Assembly (NCBI RefSeq): GCF_900537085.1
Contig: NZ_UNRE01000009.1
Coordinates: 5,001-69,000, forward strand
DNA length: 64,000 nt
Reading direction: 5' to 3'
From: Agarivorans sp. Alg241-V36
GTDB taxonomy: Bacteria; Pseudomonadota; Gammaproteobacteria; Enterobacterales; Celerinatantimonadaceae
Numbering within the stretch: the stretch's first letter is position 1; each line of letters opens with the position of its first letter. The translations under genes were made by a program, and so were the position numbers. A model generated the notes under the pieces. It was given only the letters and a program-made list of their open reading frames with translations, did no database searches and had not been told where the DNA came from. Shown in pieces: positions 30,966-40,400 of this stretch.

Positions 30966-32097
30966 GTCCCTACTATCCGAAATAGACCTAAAACAGCTGG
31001 TTCAACATATCAAGCTAACCGCTAAATCGCTAGGTTTTCAACAGATCGGCATAACAGATGTGGATCTCAGTCAACATCACCAAGATGTTGAGCAATGGCT
31101 AGCAAAAAACTATCACGGAGAAATGGACTATTTAGCCCGTAACCTAGAGCTTCGCAAACACCCAGAGCAGCTGCATGAAGGCACCCAACGAATCATTTCG
31201 GTGCGCATGGATTACCTACCGGAAGACGCTAAATTTGCCCAAAGCCTTAGCGCTAGCGATCAAGCCTATATTAGCCGTTATGCGCTAGGGCGTGATTACC
31301 ATAAACTAATGCGCAAGCGGCTAAATCAACTGGGTAAAGCAATTAACGATTACTGCCAACAACAGCTCAACATGCGGCCATTTGTCGATTCAGCCCCAGT
31401 AATGGAGCGCCAACTGGCCACCAAAGCAGGTTTAGGTTGGACCGGTAAACACAGCTTAATTATCAACCAAGACGCCGGTTCGTGGTTTTTCTTAGGTGAG
31501 CTCTTTGTTGATATACCCCTGCCCATCGACCAACCAGTTAACGAGCAATGTGGCGATTGTGTTGCCTGCATCACCATTTGCCCCACCCAAGCCATTGTAG
31601 AACCCTATCAAGTGGATGCGCGTCGCTGCATTTCTTATCTCACCATTGAATACGATGGGATCATTGATGAAGAATTACGGCCGCTAATGGGCAATCGCAT
31701 ATATGGCTGCGACGATTGCCAGCTCACCTGCCCATGGAATCGTTATGCCCAACTCACTCAAGAAGCCGACTTTGCAGCAAGAGAGCAGTTAGACCAACCC
31801 ACCCTGCTTGCTTTGTTTGCATGGACCGAAGAAGAGTTCCTCAAGAAAACCGAAGGCTCACCTATTCGACGTATTGGCTACCAACAGTGGCTACGTAATA
31901 TTGCTATTGCCTTGGGCAACGCTACCTACTCCCAACAAGCCATTGACGAACTCAACGGTAAACAGGGGCTAGAAGCGGTTGCCCAACACCATGTTGACTG
32001 GGCAATAGAGCAGCAACAAAACAAAGCGGCAAAAGCTTCTCGCAAAACTGCCCGTTTGATCCGTATTATAGAAAAAGGATTAACTCGCGATGCGTAA
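30964..32097 (+). CDS. queG: Epoxyqueuosine reductase QueG
   Basis: Cobalamin- and Fe-S-dependent enzyme that performs the last step of queuosine synthesis on tRNA. It has 377 residues. The Fe-S motifs are CGDCVACITICP and CDDCQLTCPWN. SRYALGRDYHKL and FVDSAPVMERQ are family blocks. The N-terminus (MSLLSEIDLKQL) aligns with E. coli QueG, supporting the start at 30964. Confidence 0.97.
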   Translation: MSLLSEIDLKQLVQHIKLTAKSLGFQQIGITDVDLSQHHQDVEQWLAKNYHGEMDYLARNLELRKHPEQLHEGTQRIISVRMDYLPEDAKFAQSLSASDQAYISRYALGRDYHKLMRKRLNQLGKAINDYCQQQLNMRPFVDSAPVMERQLATKAGLGWTGKHSLIINQDAGSWFFLGELFVDIPLPIDQPVNEQCGDCVACITICPTQAIVEPYQVDARRCISYLTIEYDGIIDEELRPLMGNRIYGCDDCQLTCPWNRYAQLTQEADFAAREQLDQPTLLALFAWTEEEFLKKTEGSPIRRIGYQQWLRNIAIALGNATYSQQAIDELNGKQGLEAVAQHHVDWAIEQQQNKAAKASRKTARLIRIIEKGLTRDA

Positions 32098-32156
32098 TGC
32101 ATCAGTAGAATAAGTTCTGTTACACTTTTTAAGAACAAATAAAATGGAAGCAGCTC

Positions 32157-32894
32157 ATGCACTTACTTGGCGTTGATATTGGTGGCACCGGCATAAAGGC
32201 AGCCATCGTAGACTCTACAACTGGCGAGCTTATTAGCGAACGCCACCGCATTGCCACCCCACAACCTGCCACTCCCGAAGCAGTAGCCCACAGCTTAAAG
32301 CAAATGGTTGAGCATTTTGCTTGGCAAGGCCCTATTGGTTGCGGCTTTCCTGCAACGGTTCACCACGGGGTTGCGCAAACTGCCTCTAATATTGATAAAA
32401 GCTGGATTGGCACCAACGTTGAGGCCTTATTCGCTGAGTATACCGACTGCCCATGTTACGTAGTAAATGATGCCGATGCAGCAGGTATGGCTGAAATGGC
32501 CTTTGGTGCGGGCCAGCAACACCAAGGTGTGGTAGTGATTATTACCGTAGGCACCGGCTTAGGCAGTGCAGTATTTGTAAATGGCGAACTGCTTCCCAAC
32601 ACCGAGTTTGGCCATATTATTCTAGAAGGACGGGTAGCCGAACACTACGCCAGCGCCAGAGTCCGTGAAGCAGAAGAGCTAAGCTGGAAAAAATGGGGCA
32701 AGCGTTTCAACCTGTACCTACAGCGCCTCGAGTTTTTAATGTCGCCCGACTGCTTCATTATTGGTGGCGGTGCCAGTAAAAAATTCGAAAAGTACCAAAC
32801 CCAGCTGGACCTAAAAGCCGAAGCATTACCTGCGCAAGGTTTAAACCAAGCAGGCATTGTTGGCGCAGCCATGTACGCCCAGCATCAAAGTTAA
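32157..32894 (+). CDS. ROK-family kinase, polyphosphate glucokinase-like
   Basis: A 245-residue sugar kinase. The phosphate-binding [13 protein letters not shown] at the N-terminus, the catalytic Asp in [12 protein letters not shown] and the glycine-rich [14 protein letters not shown] fit the ROK family. The closest fit I recall is the polyphosphate/ATP glucokinase group, because of the short length, the lack of the typical ROK zinc-binding cysteine cluster and the LPNTEFGHI substrate loop. Phosphate donor and sugar need assay. Convergent with and directly abutting the AlkD-like gene. Confidence 0.8.
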   Translation: MHLLGVDIGGTGIKAAIVDSTTGELISERHRIATPQPATPEAVAHSLKQMVEHFAWQGPIGCGFPATVHHGVAQTASNIDKSWIGTNVEALFAEYTDCPCYVVNDADAAGMAEMAFGAGQQHQGVVVIITVGTGLGSAVFVNGELLPNTEFGHIILEGRVAEHYASARVREAEELSWKKWGKRFNLYLQRLEFLMSPDCFIIGGGASKKFEKYQTQLDLKAEALPAQGLNQAGIVGAAMYAQHQS

Positions 32895-33617
32895 TTAAGA
32901 CTCGACAATAGAGCCGCTTAAATAAGATTGGCGAAGCGGCTCGTCAAAATGCTCAATGCTATAACGCAGCAACTCTCTAGGCAGGACGCTAAGGTGCTGT
33001 TGTAAAAATGCCTCTACTGCAGGCTTATTTCTCTTGGCTAGCTCTCTGAGCATCCACCCCACAGCTTTGTGCATTAAAGGGTGAGAATGGGTATGAAAAC
33101 GCTTAGCTAACGCAATGGTAATATCAACGTCATCTTGGCGAATGTAGTAAAAACAACTCACCATCGCAATGCGCTGCTGCCACATGCTGGTACTGCTAGC
33201 AAGTTGCTCGAGCAGTTTCCAGTCTTGATGCTGCCAGATAAAAGGCCCAACAATTTTGGGGGCGGAACAGTCAACTAAATCCCAGTTATTGACATACTTA
33301 ATGTAACGCTGGTAAAACGCCAACACCGCTTGTTGCTCGTCATCAGATTTAGCTTTTTGATAATGCTGACACATAACTACCAGAGCAAAAAAGCGCTCCT
33401 CATGAAAAGCAGAACAGATTAAATCTGGAAGCAGTTCAAGAGATAAAGGATAGGTTTTAGCAACTTTTCTTGTGTTAGGGACCCGAATACCTAAGAACTG
33501 ATCACCTTCGCCGTAACCACCGGGTAATGCTTGAAAAAACGTCGGTAAAAAGGCGGCCTTTTCTGGCTCGGCATATTCGCGTAAGGCCTTTTTAACCTGC
33601 TTGACTTGTTCCATCAC
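32895..33617 (-). CDS. AlkD-like DNA alkylation repair protein
   Basis: A 240-residue HEAT-like-repeat protein of the AlkD DNA glycosylase family, which removes N3- and N7-alkylpurines. Visible blocks are YGEGDQFLGIRVPNTRKVAK and NWDLVDCSAPKIVG. The latter contains the Trp-Asp pair expected near the AlkD active site. HPLMHKAVGWMLRELAKR lies near residue 190. Function is inferred from family. Confidence 0.82.
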   Translation of the reverse strand: MMEQVKQVKKALREYAEPEKAAFLPTFFQALPGGYGEGDQFLGIRVPNTRKVAKTYPLSLELLPDLICSAFHEERFFALVVMCQHYQKAKSDDEQQAVLAFYQRYIKYVNNWDLVDCSAPKIVGPFIWQHQDWKLLEQLASSTSMWQQRIAMVSCFYYIRQDDVDITIALAKRFHTHSHPLMHKAVGWMLRELAKRNKPAVEAFLQQHLSVLPRELLRYSIEHFDEPLRQSYLSGSIVES

Positions 33618-33706
33618 CCACCTTTTGTGGTAAACGAAATGCCTGTTCCAAGCATTAGCTTAAACCACCCACAACATCTTAGTTCACAAATCACTAAACA
33701 GTAGGC

Positions 33707-33742
33707 AAAAAAAAGCCCCGCATAAATGATGCAGGGCTTTAA
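33707..33742 (-). terminator. Terminator of the tRNA-Gly cluster
   Basis: On the minus strand aaagccctgcat / atgcggggctt folds with one mismatched pair and is followed by eight T residues. It lies just beyond the last tRNA-Gly. Confidence 0.85.
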
Positions 33743-33744
33743 TT

Positions 33745-33820
33745 TGGAGCGGCACATCAGGTTCGAACTGATGACCTCAACCTTGGCAAGGTTGCGCTCT
33801 ACCAACTGAGCTAGTGCCGC
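33745..33820 (-). tRNA. tRNA-Gly(GCC), distal copy
   Basis: 76 nt with encoded CCA. The acceptor stem is GCGGCAC/GTGCCGC, the anticodon loop CTTGCCAAG gives anticodon GCC, and the T loop reads GTTCGAAC. Identical in the compared stems and loops to the two copies upstream. Three tandem tRNA-Gly(GCC) genes beside orn and queG are also found in E. coli (glyV, glyX, glyY). Confidence 0.98.
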
Positions 33821-33834
33821 TTAAACTTTATCAC

Positions 33835-33875
33835 TATTTAGTGCCGTGTAATTCGGCTCTGAGCTAGTGTTACTC
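33835..33875 (-). pseudogene. Degenerate tRNA-Gly remnant
   Basis: Between the distal and middle tRNA copies the plus strand reads tttagtgccg, then gctctgagctagtg. These are short matches to the acceptor and D-arm part of the tRNA, separated and with an internal deletion. The flanking spacer tcactatttagt recurs after the proximal copy. It looks like a decayed unit of the tandem array. Confidence 0.4.
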
Positions 33876-33912
33876 AACTTTAACTACTTGGTATTAGTTA
33901 AAGCTTAAAATT

Positions 33913-33988
33913 TGGAGCGGCACATCAGGTTCGAACTGATGACCTCAACCTTGGCAAGGTTGCGCTCTACCAACTGAGCTAGTGCCGC
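33913..33988 (-). tRNA. tRNA-Gly(GCC), middle copy
   Basis: 76 nt with anticodon GCC and encoded CCA, as in the flanking copies. The spacer after it shares about 37 bp (including aactttaactacttggta) with the spacer before it, showing recent tandem duplication of the tRNA plus spacer unit. Confidence 0.98.
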
Positions 33989-34043
33989 TTAATCTTTCTT
34001 AAAACTAACTTTAACTACTTGGTATTAGTTAAAGCTTAAAATT

Positions 34044-34119
34044 TGGAGCGGCACATCAGGTTCGAACTGATGACCTCAACCTTGGCAAGGTTGCGCTCTA
34101 CCAACTGAGCTAGTGCCGC
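34044..34119 (-). tRNA. tRNA-Gly(GCC), promoter-proximal copy
   Basis: 76 nt, anticodon GCC, encoded CCA. It is the first intact tRNA downstream of the promoter at 34279-34306. Confidence 0.98.
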
Positions 34120-34159
34120 TTAATCTTTATCACTATTTAGTATGTTGAGAGCTTAACCA

Positions 34160-34201
34160 AAGGTTGCGCTACTCTTTATATCCACACTGAGCTAGTGCCG
34201 C
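34160..34201 (-). pseudogene. Degenerate tRNA-Gly 5' half
   Basis: The plus strand reads aaggttgcgct, then an unrelated 14-nt stretch, then actgagctagtgccgct. This is the 5' half of the tRNA with the D-loop region rearranged and the 3' half absent. It lies in the leader between promoter and first intact tRNA, so it would be transcribed and trimmed. Confidence 0.65.
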
Positions 34202-34278
34202 TCAATTCTTTGTCACCGATAAAAGTAACAAGCCTAAACTGTCTCAAGGCTGTGCCTTCACGTTGTTTAGGGCTGCGA

Positions 34279-34306
34279 ATTATACGAGGAAATTTTGCCT
34301 TTGCAA
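34279..34306 (-). promoter_or_regulatory. Promoter of the tRNA-Gly cluster
   Basis: On the minus strand TTGCAA (34301-34306), a 16-bp spacer and exact TATAAT (34279-34284) are followed by TCGCAGCCC, a GC-rich discriminator typical of stable-RNA promoters under ppGpp control. Confidence 0.75.
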
Positions 34307-34346
34307 GAGCTGTAAAAGAAAAATTTGCAGCTCTTAAACTGTTTGT

Positions 34347-34901
34347 TTAGTTTTCGCCCAGTTTAAAGAAGGTTTTTTGATAGTGCTGCATTTCCGCAAT
34401 CGATTCTCGAATGTCGTCTAGCGCGAGATGGGTGCCACTTTTAGTGAAGCCATCTAGAATCTCAGGCTGCCAACGACGAGCCAATTCTTTCACCGTGCTC
34501 ACATCAATATTTCGATAATGGAAGAATTGCTCAAGCTCAGGCAAATACTGGTGCATAAAGCGACGGTCTTGGCCAATGCTATTACCACACATTGGTGATA
34601 CCCCTTTAGGTACCCATTGCTTAATAAACTCAATAGTTTGTTCAGCAGCTTGCTGTTCGTTAATAGTGCTAGCACGCACTCGGTCAACTAAACCAGAACC
34701 AGTATGAGTTGTTGTACACCACTCATCCATGCCCGCCAACACCTCATCAGTTTGGTGCACAGCTATCACTGGCCCTTCTGCGAGAATGTTTAATTGAGCA
34801 TCGGTAATAATCGTCGCGATCTCTAAAACGCGATCAGTCATGGGCTCGAGACCAGTCATCTCCATATCAACCCAAACTAAGTTCTGTTCACTAACAGTCA
34901 T
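34347..34901 (-). CDS. orn: Oligoribonuclease
   Basis: 3'-5' exonuclease that degrades di- and short oligoribonucleotides, including pGpG from c-di-GMP turnover. It has 184 residues (E. coli 181). DEDDh active-site blocks are [24 protein letters not shown] and [12 protein letters not shown]. It diverges from rsgA with 93 bp between the starts. pGpG clearance is relevant to the two GGDEF proteins at 49-55 kb. Confidence 0.97.
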   Translation of the reverse strand: MTVSEQNLVWVDMEMTGLEPMTDRVLEIATIITDAQLNILAEGPVIAVHQTDEVLAGMDEWCTTTHTGSGLVDRVRASTINEQQAAEQTIEFIKQWVPKGVSPMCGNSIGQDRRFMHQYLPELEQFFHYRNIDVSTVKELARRWQPEILDGFTKSGTHLALDDIRESIAEMQHYQKTFFKLGEN

Positions 34902-34994
34902 GTTGACCCTATTTATATTTCGGAAATATTTTCCGCAAATCTTTGATAAGCGGTATCATAGCGATTTATTACACTTACTTGAATAGCAGTTTTC

Positions 34995-36035
34995 GTGACA
35001 AAGAGAAAGAAACTGAGCCAAGGTCAGCTTCGCCGTGTGCGCAGCAACCAAGAAAAGCGCTTAAAAAAACAAGATAGCCACCAATGGTTAGATAACCAAT
35101 TGGGCCCTCAACAAGAGGGAACTATCATTAGCCGCTTCGGTCAACATGCCGATGTGGAAGCCAGCAATGGAGAAGTGTTCCGTTGTAATATGCGCCGTTC
35201 AGTAGGCTCTTTAGTTAGCGGAGATGAAGTAGTTTGGCGTGCTGGCAACGAAGAGCAATCTGGCATACGCGGGGTAATTGAAGCCTGTCACGAGCGTCGT
35301 TCAGTGCTTACTCGCCCCGATTTCTACGATGGCATTAAAGCCATTGCTGCCAATATCGACCAGGTTGTTATTGTGTCTGCGGTACTCCCCGAGTTTTCCA
35401 CCAGCATTGTTGATCGCTATTTAGTTGCCGTTGAAGATGTTGATCTTGAACCGATTATTCTGCTGAATAAAGTTGATTTACTTGATGCAGAACAGCGCAG
35501 CGTTATAGAAGCACAGCTCAAAAATTATCAGCAGCTCGGCTACAAAGTGATTTACGCCAGCACCAAACAAGCCGAAGGGCTAGATGATTTAAGCCAGCAG
35601 TTAAGCAACAAAACCAGCATCTTTGTTGGTCAGTCTGGCGTGGGTAAAAGCTCATTGGTAAATAGCCTGCTACCAGAGCAGAGCATAGATACCAAAGAAG
35701 TCTCAGAGATGTCAGGGCTTGGTCAGCACACCACCACCACCGCTCGCTTATATCACTTGCTTTGTGGCGGGCGCTTAATTGATTCCCCTGGGGTTCGAGA
35801 GTTTCAGCTATGGCATCTTGAAAAAGACCGAGTAGCTTGGGGCTTTATCGAATTTCGCCCTTGGCTAAATCAATGCCGTTTTCGTGACTGCAAGCACCAA
35901 GGAGATCCTGGTTGCGCAATGCAAGAAGCGATAGACTCTGGCAAAATTTCGCAACAACGTTTCGACAGCTACCAGCGTATTCTTGAAACGATGGAAAGTA
36001 ACAAACCTTCTCGGGCTATCCCCGGAAAGAAATAA
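34995..36035 (+). CDS. rsgA: Ribosome small-subunit GTPase RsgA
   Basis: Circularly permuted GTPase that checks late 30S maturation. It has 346 residues. An OB domain (about 40-110) is followed by the permuted G domain: NKVDL (G4) precedes [12 protein letters not shown] (G1) and DSPGVREF (G3). The C-terminal zinc site has Cys/His ligands in [12 protein letters not shown]. The start is GTG at 34995. Upstream of psd, as in E. coli. Confidence 0.97.
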   Translation: MTKRKKLSQGQLRRVRSNQEKRLKKQDSHQWLDNQLGPQQEGTIISRFGQHADVEASNGEVFRCNMRRSVGSLVSGDEVVWRAGNEEQSGIRGVIEACHERRSVLTRPDFYDGIKAIAANIDQVVIVSAVLPEFSTSIVDRYLVAVEDVDLEPIILLNKVDLLDAEQRSVIEAQLKNYQQLGYKVIYASTKQAEGLDDLSQQLSNKTSIFVGQSGVGKSSLVNSLLPEQSIDTKEVSEMSGLGQHTTTTARLYHLLCGGRLIDSPGVREFQLWHLEKDRVAWGFIEFRPWLNQCRFRDCKHQGDPGCAMQEAIDSGKISQQRFDSYQRILETMESNKPSRAIPGKK

Positions 36036-36063
36036 TCAAACCAATAAACAACGAGAACTTAGC

Positions 36064-36918
36064 GTGTTAGACAAAATTAAAGTTGCTGCCCAGTACTGCT
36101 TTCCTCAACATGGTTTATCCCGTTTAGTGGGGAAACTTGCTCAAGCCGAGGCTGGTAAGTTGACCCATTGGGTAATTAAAAAGTTCATTAATCGCTATCA
36201 AGTAGACATGAACGATGCGGTGCACAGTGAACCCAGCGCTTATTCAAGCTTTAACGCGTTTTTTACCCGCCCCTTAAAGCCGGGTGCCCGCCCTATTGTT
36301 GAGGGTGACAATAACTTAGCTCATCCTGTGGATGGCGCGGTAAGCCAGTTAGGGCCTATTCAGCATGGTCAACTGATTCAAGCCAAAGGCCATGACTACA
36401 GTGCCCGTGAACTGCTCGGCGGAGATAAAGCCTTAGCCGAAGAATTTAGCGACGGTGACTTTGCCACCATCTACTTAGCCCCCAAAGACTACCACCGCAT
36501 TCACATGCCTTGTAAAGGTAAGCTGCGTAAAATGGTCTACGTGCCAGGGCAACTGTTCTCGGTTAACCCTCTCACTGCTGCTAACGTACCAAACCTGTTT
36601 GCCCGCAACGAACGGGTAGTGGCAATTTTTGATACCGAGTTCGGCCCCATGGCCATGGTATTAGTAGGCGCCACCATTGTGGCCAGCATAGAAACCATTT
36701 GGTCGGGTACAGTAACGCCGCCAGGTGGCAAACAAGTATTCACTTGGGATTACCAAGACCAAGAAATTAGCTTAGACAAAGGCGCAGAAATGGGCCGCTT
36801 TAAATTGGGCTCTACCGTAGTGATGCTGTTTGCTAAAGACGCCATAGAATTCGAACAGTCACTCGCGCCAACAGTCCCTACCGTAATGGGCACTCACTTT
36901 GCGACTAAAGCAAAATAG
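36064..36918 (+). CDS. psd: Phosphatidylserine decarboxylase proenzyme
   Basis: Makes phosphatidylethanolamine at the inner membrane; it cleaves itself to form a pyruvoyl cofactor. I use the GTG at 36064 ([18 protein letters not shown]), which aligns with E. coli Psd; longer frames overlap rsgA. It gives 284 residues. The self-cleavage motif LGST is in [18 protein letters not shown] and [20 protein letters not shown] are family blocks. The acidic C-terminal tail of E. coli Psd is absent. Confidence 0.96.
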   Translation: MLDKIKVAAQYCFPQHGLSRLVGKLAQAEAGKLTHWVIKKFINRYQVDMNDAVHSEPSAYSSFNAFFTRPLKPGARPIVEGDNNLAHPVDGAVSQLGPIQHGQLIQAKGHDYSARELLGGDKALAEEFSDGDFATIYLAPKDYHRIHMPCKGKLRKMVYVPGQLFSVNPLTAANVPNLFARNERVVAIFDTEFGPMAMVLVGATIVASIETIWSGTVTPPGGKQVFTWDYQDQEISLDKGAEMGRFKLGSTVVMLFAKDAIEFEQSLAPTVPTVMGTHFATKAK

Positions 36919-37052
36919 CCACCGCAAGCCTTGGTAAATCTTTGCCAAGGCTTATTCAATTCTGCTTATTATTACGCTATTTCAGATATTTAATATAAAA
37001 TAACTAACAAAGCTAAGCGCAATGATGCGGTCTTAACCATGGCTGTTTACCA

Positions 37053-40000
37053 ATGACTTTATCGATTTTCTCTCGCGGTTTCCTAGTATCGCTACTGTTT
37101 TTCTGCTTAGCGGCACAGGCCAACGTGGGTGGAGAATCTCATCTCAAAGGTTTAATTAGCTCTCTCGATACTCAACCCAGCAACTTAAATACTCAACAGC
37201 AGCAACTGATTTACGAGGAATCTTTAGCACTGCTAAAAGAAGGCAATAGTTACCGCGAAAAAGCCAAATACTACCGCGGCATTATCAATAACTTTTCCCG
37301 CCTGCGAAAAGAGCAACAAGAGCAACTCAATCAATACCAAGCGCCAATCATCGAGAACTTAGCAGAGCTAAATTCAAATCAACTAAGCGAACAGCTCACT
37401 ATCTGGCAGGCTCAGCTAAGCAATACCAATAACCAAATTGATGAGCTAAAACAGCGCCAATACCGCATCGATTTAGACGTAAGTGAAAATCATCAACGCA
37501 GCGGCCCACTGCGAGAACAACTAACCACCGTGCGAGCCAAACTTGAACAACTGGAGTTTGGCGCGCTAAACGAGGTGGAAGAAGCCGAGCGAGTTCGCGC
37601 CCAAGTCAACGAAGCCAGTTTAACCGCCCAATTGGCCATGTTGGAGCTTGCCGCCCAAAGTGCCAACCATCGAAACGAACTGCTGCAACTTGAACTAAGC
37701 GTGCTGCAACGTAAGCAGTTAGCTGAAAAGCGTATTGTAGAAAACGTTAAAAATAGGCTATCGCTAGAGCATCGCGCCGAAGCCCAACGCCTGTCTGATC
37801 AACTGGCTTTTGCCGCTCCCGAATTGCTTAATGACCCAGTAGTGAAAAACTTGGTGGAACAGAACCAGTTATTTCAAACTGAGCTGTCGGCCTTATTTGA
37901 GCAAAGTGAAGAGATTGCCGATCTACAGGAACAGGTAAACGACGAGCTTGAACACATCAAACTCACCTTTGCCAATTTCAAAGAACAAGTTTCCTGGTTA
38001 AAAGTGACTCGCTCCTATGGCGAGTACCTACGCGAGCAAATCGCTAGTTTGCCAAAATCCAAAGCGGTAGCGCCGATAGAGCAGCAAATCATTGAAGTGC
38101 GGATCAGTAAGCATCGCCACCAAAACCTGCTTTACAACCAGCGAACCCAAAGCCAAAGAAAGGCCCAACGAGAGTTCATTGCTACCTTAAATCCAGAACA
38201 TGCTCAAATATTTAGTCAGCATTTAAAGCTTAATCAGCAACTGTCAGATAAGTACCAGCTGGAGTTAGACGCCAGATTGTTTGAGCTAGCAAGGCTTAAA
38301 CTCGATTACTCCAAGCTAAATAGTCAACTGAACACCATCAACCAAGAAGCCAACCAAGAGCTGTTCTGGACGGCTGACGTAAAAGCTATCGATTTAAGCT
38401 TTTTTAGTGATATTCGTTATTCCTTGGTGTGGTTATTTAGCGCTCAGCAGTATTCTCAACTTAGCAACGCCATCAACAAGCTGTCTTGGTTATGGTTAGC
38501 CTGGTTAGCGCTAGTGGCAGCCAGTGTTGCGTACGTTTACTACCTAAAAAAACATTGGCTTAAAGGCTACCTGCAACGCATCGATTCAAAGACCGGCAAC
38601 ATTACCCGCGACAAATTTAGCTATACCCTTGCTAATTTATTACTCAGCGCGGCCTTTGCCACTCCTTTAGCGCTATTTATTGGTAGCGCCGGTTTTGCCT
38701 TGATGTACCAGTGGTCTTCTCCCTTTGCTCGCGATGTTGGAGATGCACTGTTTAACGTTGCTATCGTGATGTGGCTATTTCATTTATTGCAGCAGTTTTG
38801 TCAAAAAAATGGCCTGCTCAATACGCATTTCAAATGGCCCTTGGTAAACATCACCCAAGCTATTTTGTTAATCCGCCGCTTGGTTTACGTAAGCTTGCCC
38901 TTAGTATTCATCCTCAATCTGTGCATATTACAAACCAGCCAACCCACCTATAGTGGCTTGGCACGTTTAAGCTTTATAGTATTGTTATTGTGGGTGGCTT
39001 ATGGCTTTCATAGCATTTATCGCATCGAGCTTCCGGTTAACTATCACTTAGACATTTTTAAAGCCCCGCAACTGGCCAAAAAACTCATTTGGGGCGCCGC
39101 TATTAGCATCCCCTTGATGGCAGCATTGGCTTCTGCCGCGGGCTTTTTTGCCACCGCATTTACAGTTTATTGGCAAGTGGTGCTTAGCTTCATCATCGCG
39201 ACAGTTTTCTTGCTGGGTTATTTGCTTATTCACCGCTGGATGCTATTGCAACGCCGCCGAATAGCCTTTGACCGAGCCAAAGTGCGCCGCGCCGAAATGA
39301 TTGCTCAGCGCCAGTCTGAAGAAGATGATCCAAACAGTTCTAACGAAGGTGTTATCGACTCAATCGATGAACCGGTTATCGACCTAGACACCATTAGCGC
39401 ACAGTCGCTAGGCTTATTGCGCGCCGCTTTGGTATTGTCTTTGGTTTTGGTACTGCTACTGAGTTGGTCGGAAATGACCAGCGCCTTCTCATTCTTAGAT
39501 AATGTCACCCTATGGGAAAGCAATAGCAGCCGCGCTGGCGTTGCCACGGTAGATGCTATTACCCTGCGCTCTTTAGGCTCAGCCTTGCTGGTATTTTTCT
39601 TCGCAGTGGTGTTGATTCGCAACTTGCCGGGCTTACTAGAACTGATGGTGCTTCAACACTTATCCCTTAACCCAGGCACCGGTTTTGCCATCACCACCAT
39701 GATTAATTACATGGTGATATTGTTTAGTATTTTCAGTGGATTTGGTTTGCTGGGTATCGAGTGGTCGAAATTACAATGGCTAGTGGCCGCGCTCACCGTT
39801 GGTTTAGGTTTTGGCCTTCAAGAGATTTTTGCCAACTTTATCTCTGGTTTGATTATCTTGTTTGAAAAACCGATTCGAATTGGCGATACCGTCACCATTC
39901 GTGACCTTACCGGCACGATTTCTAATATCGAAACTCGCGCGACCACAATTGTGGACTGGGACCGCAAAGAAATAATCGTGCCCAATAAAGCCTTCATTAC

Positions 40001-40331
40001 CGAGCAGTTTATAAACTGGTCACTTACCGACCCTATCACCCGCGTGGTTCTAATGGTGCAAGTAAAACAGGGCTCTGATAACGAATTAGTGACCAAGCTG
40101 CTGCAAGAAGCCGTTGATGCAAATAGCCTCGTATTGGCTAACCCTGCACCAGAAATCTACTTTACCGAGTACACCAATAACGGTATGAAGTTTGAGATGC
40201 GTATCCACGTGAGTGAAATGCGCTACCGCTTGCCGATGACCCATGAACTCTACACTTTGATCAATGACAAGTTTAAGGCGAATAAGGTAGAGATCGCCTA
40301 CCCACAATTAGATATATCTCTCAATACATAA
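37053..40331 (+). CDS. mscM: Large MscS-family mechanosensitive channel MscM/YjeP
   Basis: Opens under membrane tension to protect against hypo-osmotic shock. It has 1092 residues (E. coli YjeP 1107). A signal peptide is followed by a Gln/Glu/Leu-rich periplasmic coiled-coil region (about 25-450). Some eleven membrane helices follow, and then the MscS pore and beta domain near the C-terminus (LVAALTVGLGFGLQEIFANF, then GDTVTIRDLTGTISNIETR). Downstream of psd, as in E. coli. The start ATG overlaps the stop of a 5-codon reading frame beginning at 37039. Confidence 0.94.
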   Translation: MTLSIFSRGFLVSLLFFCLAAQANVGGESHLKGLISSLDTQPSNLNTQQQQLIYEESLALLKEGNSYREKAKYYRGIINNFSRLRKEQQEQLNQYQAPIIENLAELNSNQLSEQLTIWQAQLSNTNNQIDELKQRQYRIDLDVSENHQRSGPLREQLTTVRAKLEQLEFGALNEVEEAERVRAQVNEASLTAQLAMLELAAQSANHRNELLQLELSVLQRKQLAEKRIVENVKNRLSLEHRAEAQRLSDQLAFAAPELLNDPVVKNLVEQNQLFQTELSALFEQSEEIADLQEQVNDELEHIKLTFANFKEQVSWLKVTRSYGEYLREQIASLPKSKAVAPIEQQIIEVRISKHRHQNLLYNQRTQSQRKAQREFIATLNPEHAQIFSQHLKLNQQLSDKYQLELDARLFELARLKLDYSKLNSQLNTINQEANQELFWTADVKAIDLSFFSDIRYSLVWLFSAQQYSQLSNAINKLSWLWLAWLALVAASVAYVYYLKKHWLKGYLQRIDSKTGNITRDKFSYTLANLLLSAAFATPLALFIGSAGFALMYQWSSPFARDVGDALFNVAIVMWLFHLLQQFCQKNGLLNTHFKWPLVNITQAILLIRRLVYVSLPLVFILNLCILQTSQPTYSGLARLSFIVLLLWVAYGFHSIYRIELPVNYHLDIFKAPQLAKKLIWGAAISIPLMAALASAAGFFATAFTVYWQVVLSFIIATVFLLGYLLIHRWMLLQRRRIAFDRAKVRRAEMIAQRQSEEDDPNSSNEGVIDSIDEPVIDLDTISAQSLGLLRAALVLSLVLVLLLSWSEMTSAFSFLDNVTLWESNSSRAGVATVDAITLRSLGSALLVFFFAVVLIRNLPGLLELMVLQHLSLNPGTGFAITTMINYMVILFSIFSGFGLLGIEWSKLQWLVAALTVGLGFGLQEIFANFISGLIILFEKPIRIGDTVTIRDLTGTISNIETRATTIVDWDRKEIIVPNKAFITEQFINWSLTDPITRVVLMVQVKQGSDNELVTKLLQEAVDANSLVLANPAPEIYFTEYTNNGMKFEMRIHVSEMRYRLPMTHELYTLINDKFKANKVEIAYPQLDISLNT

Positions 40332-40400
40332 ACATGATTTTGCTATCTTAGGGCTTTAAAAAACTACTATTTCAACTAATTAGCCCAGAGACCCTCGATC

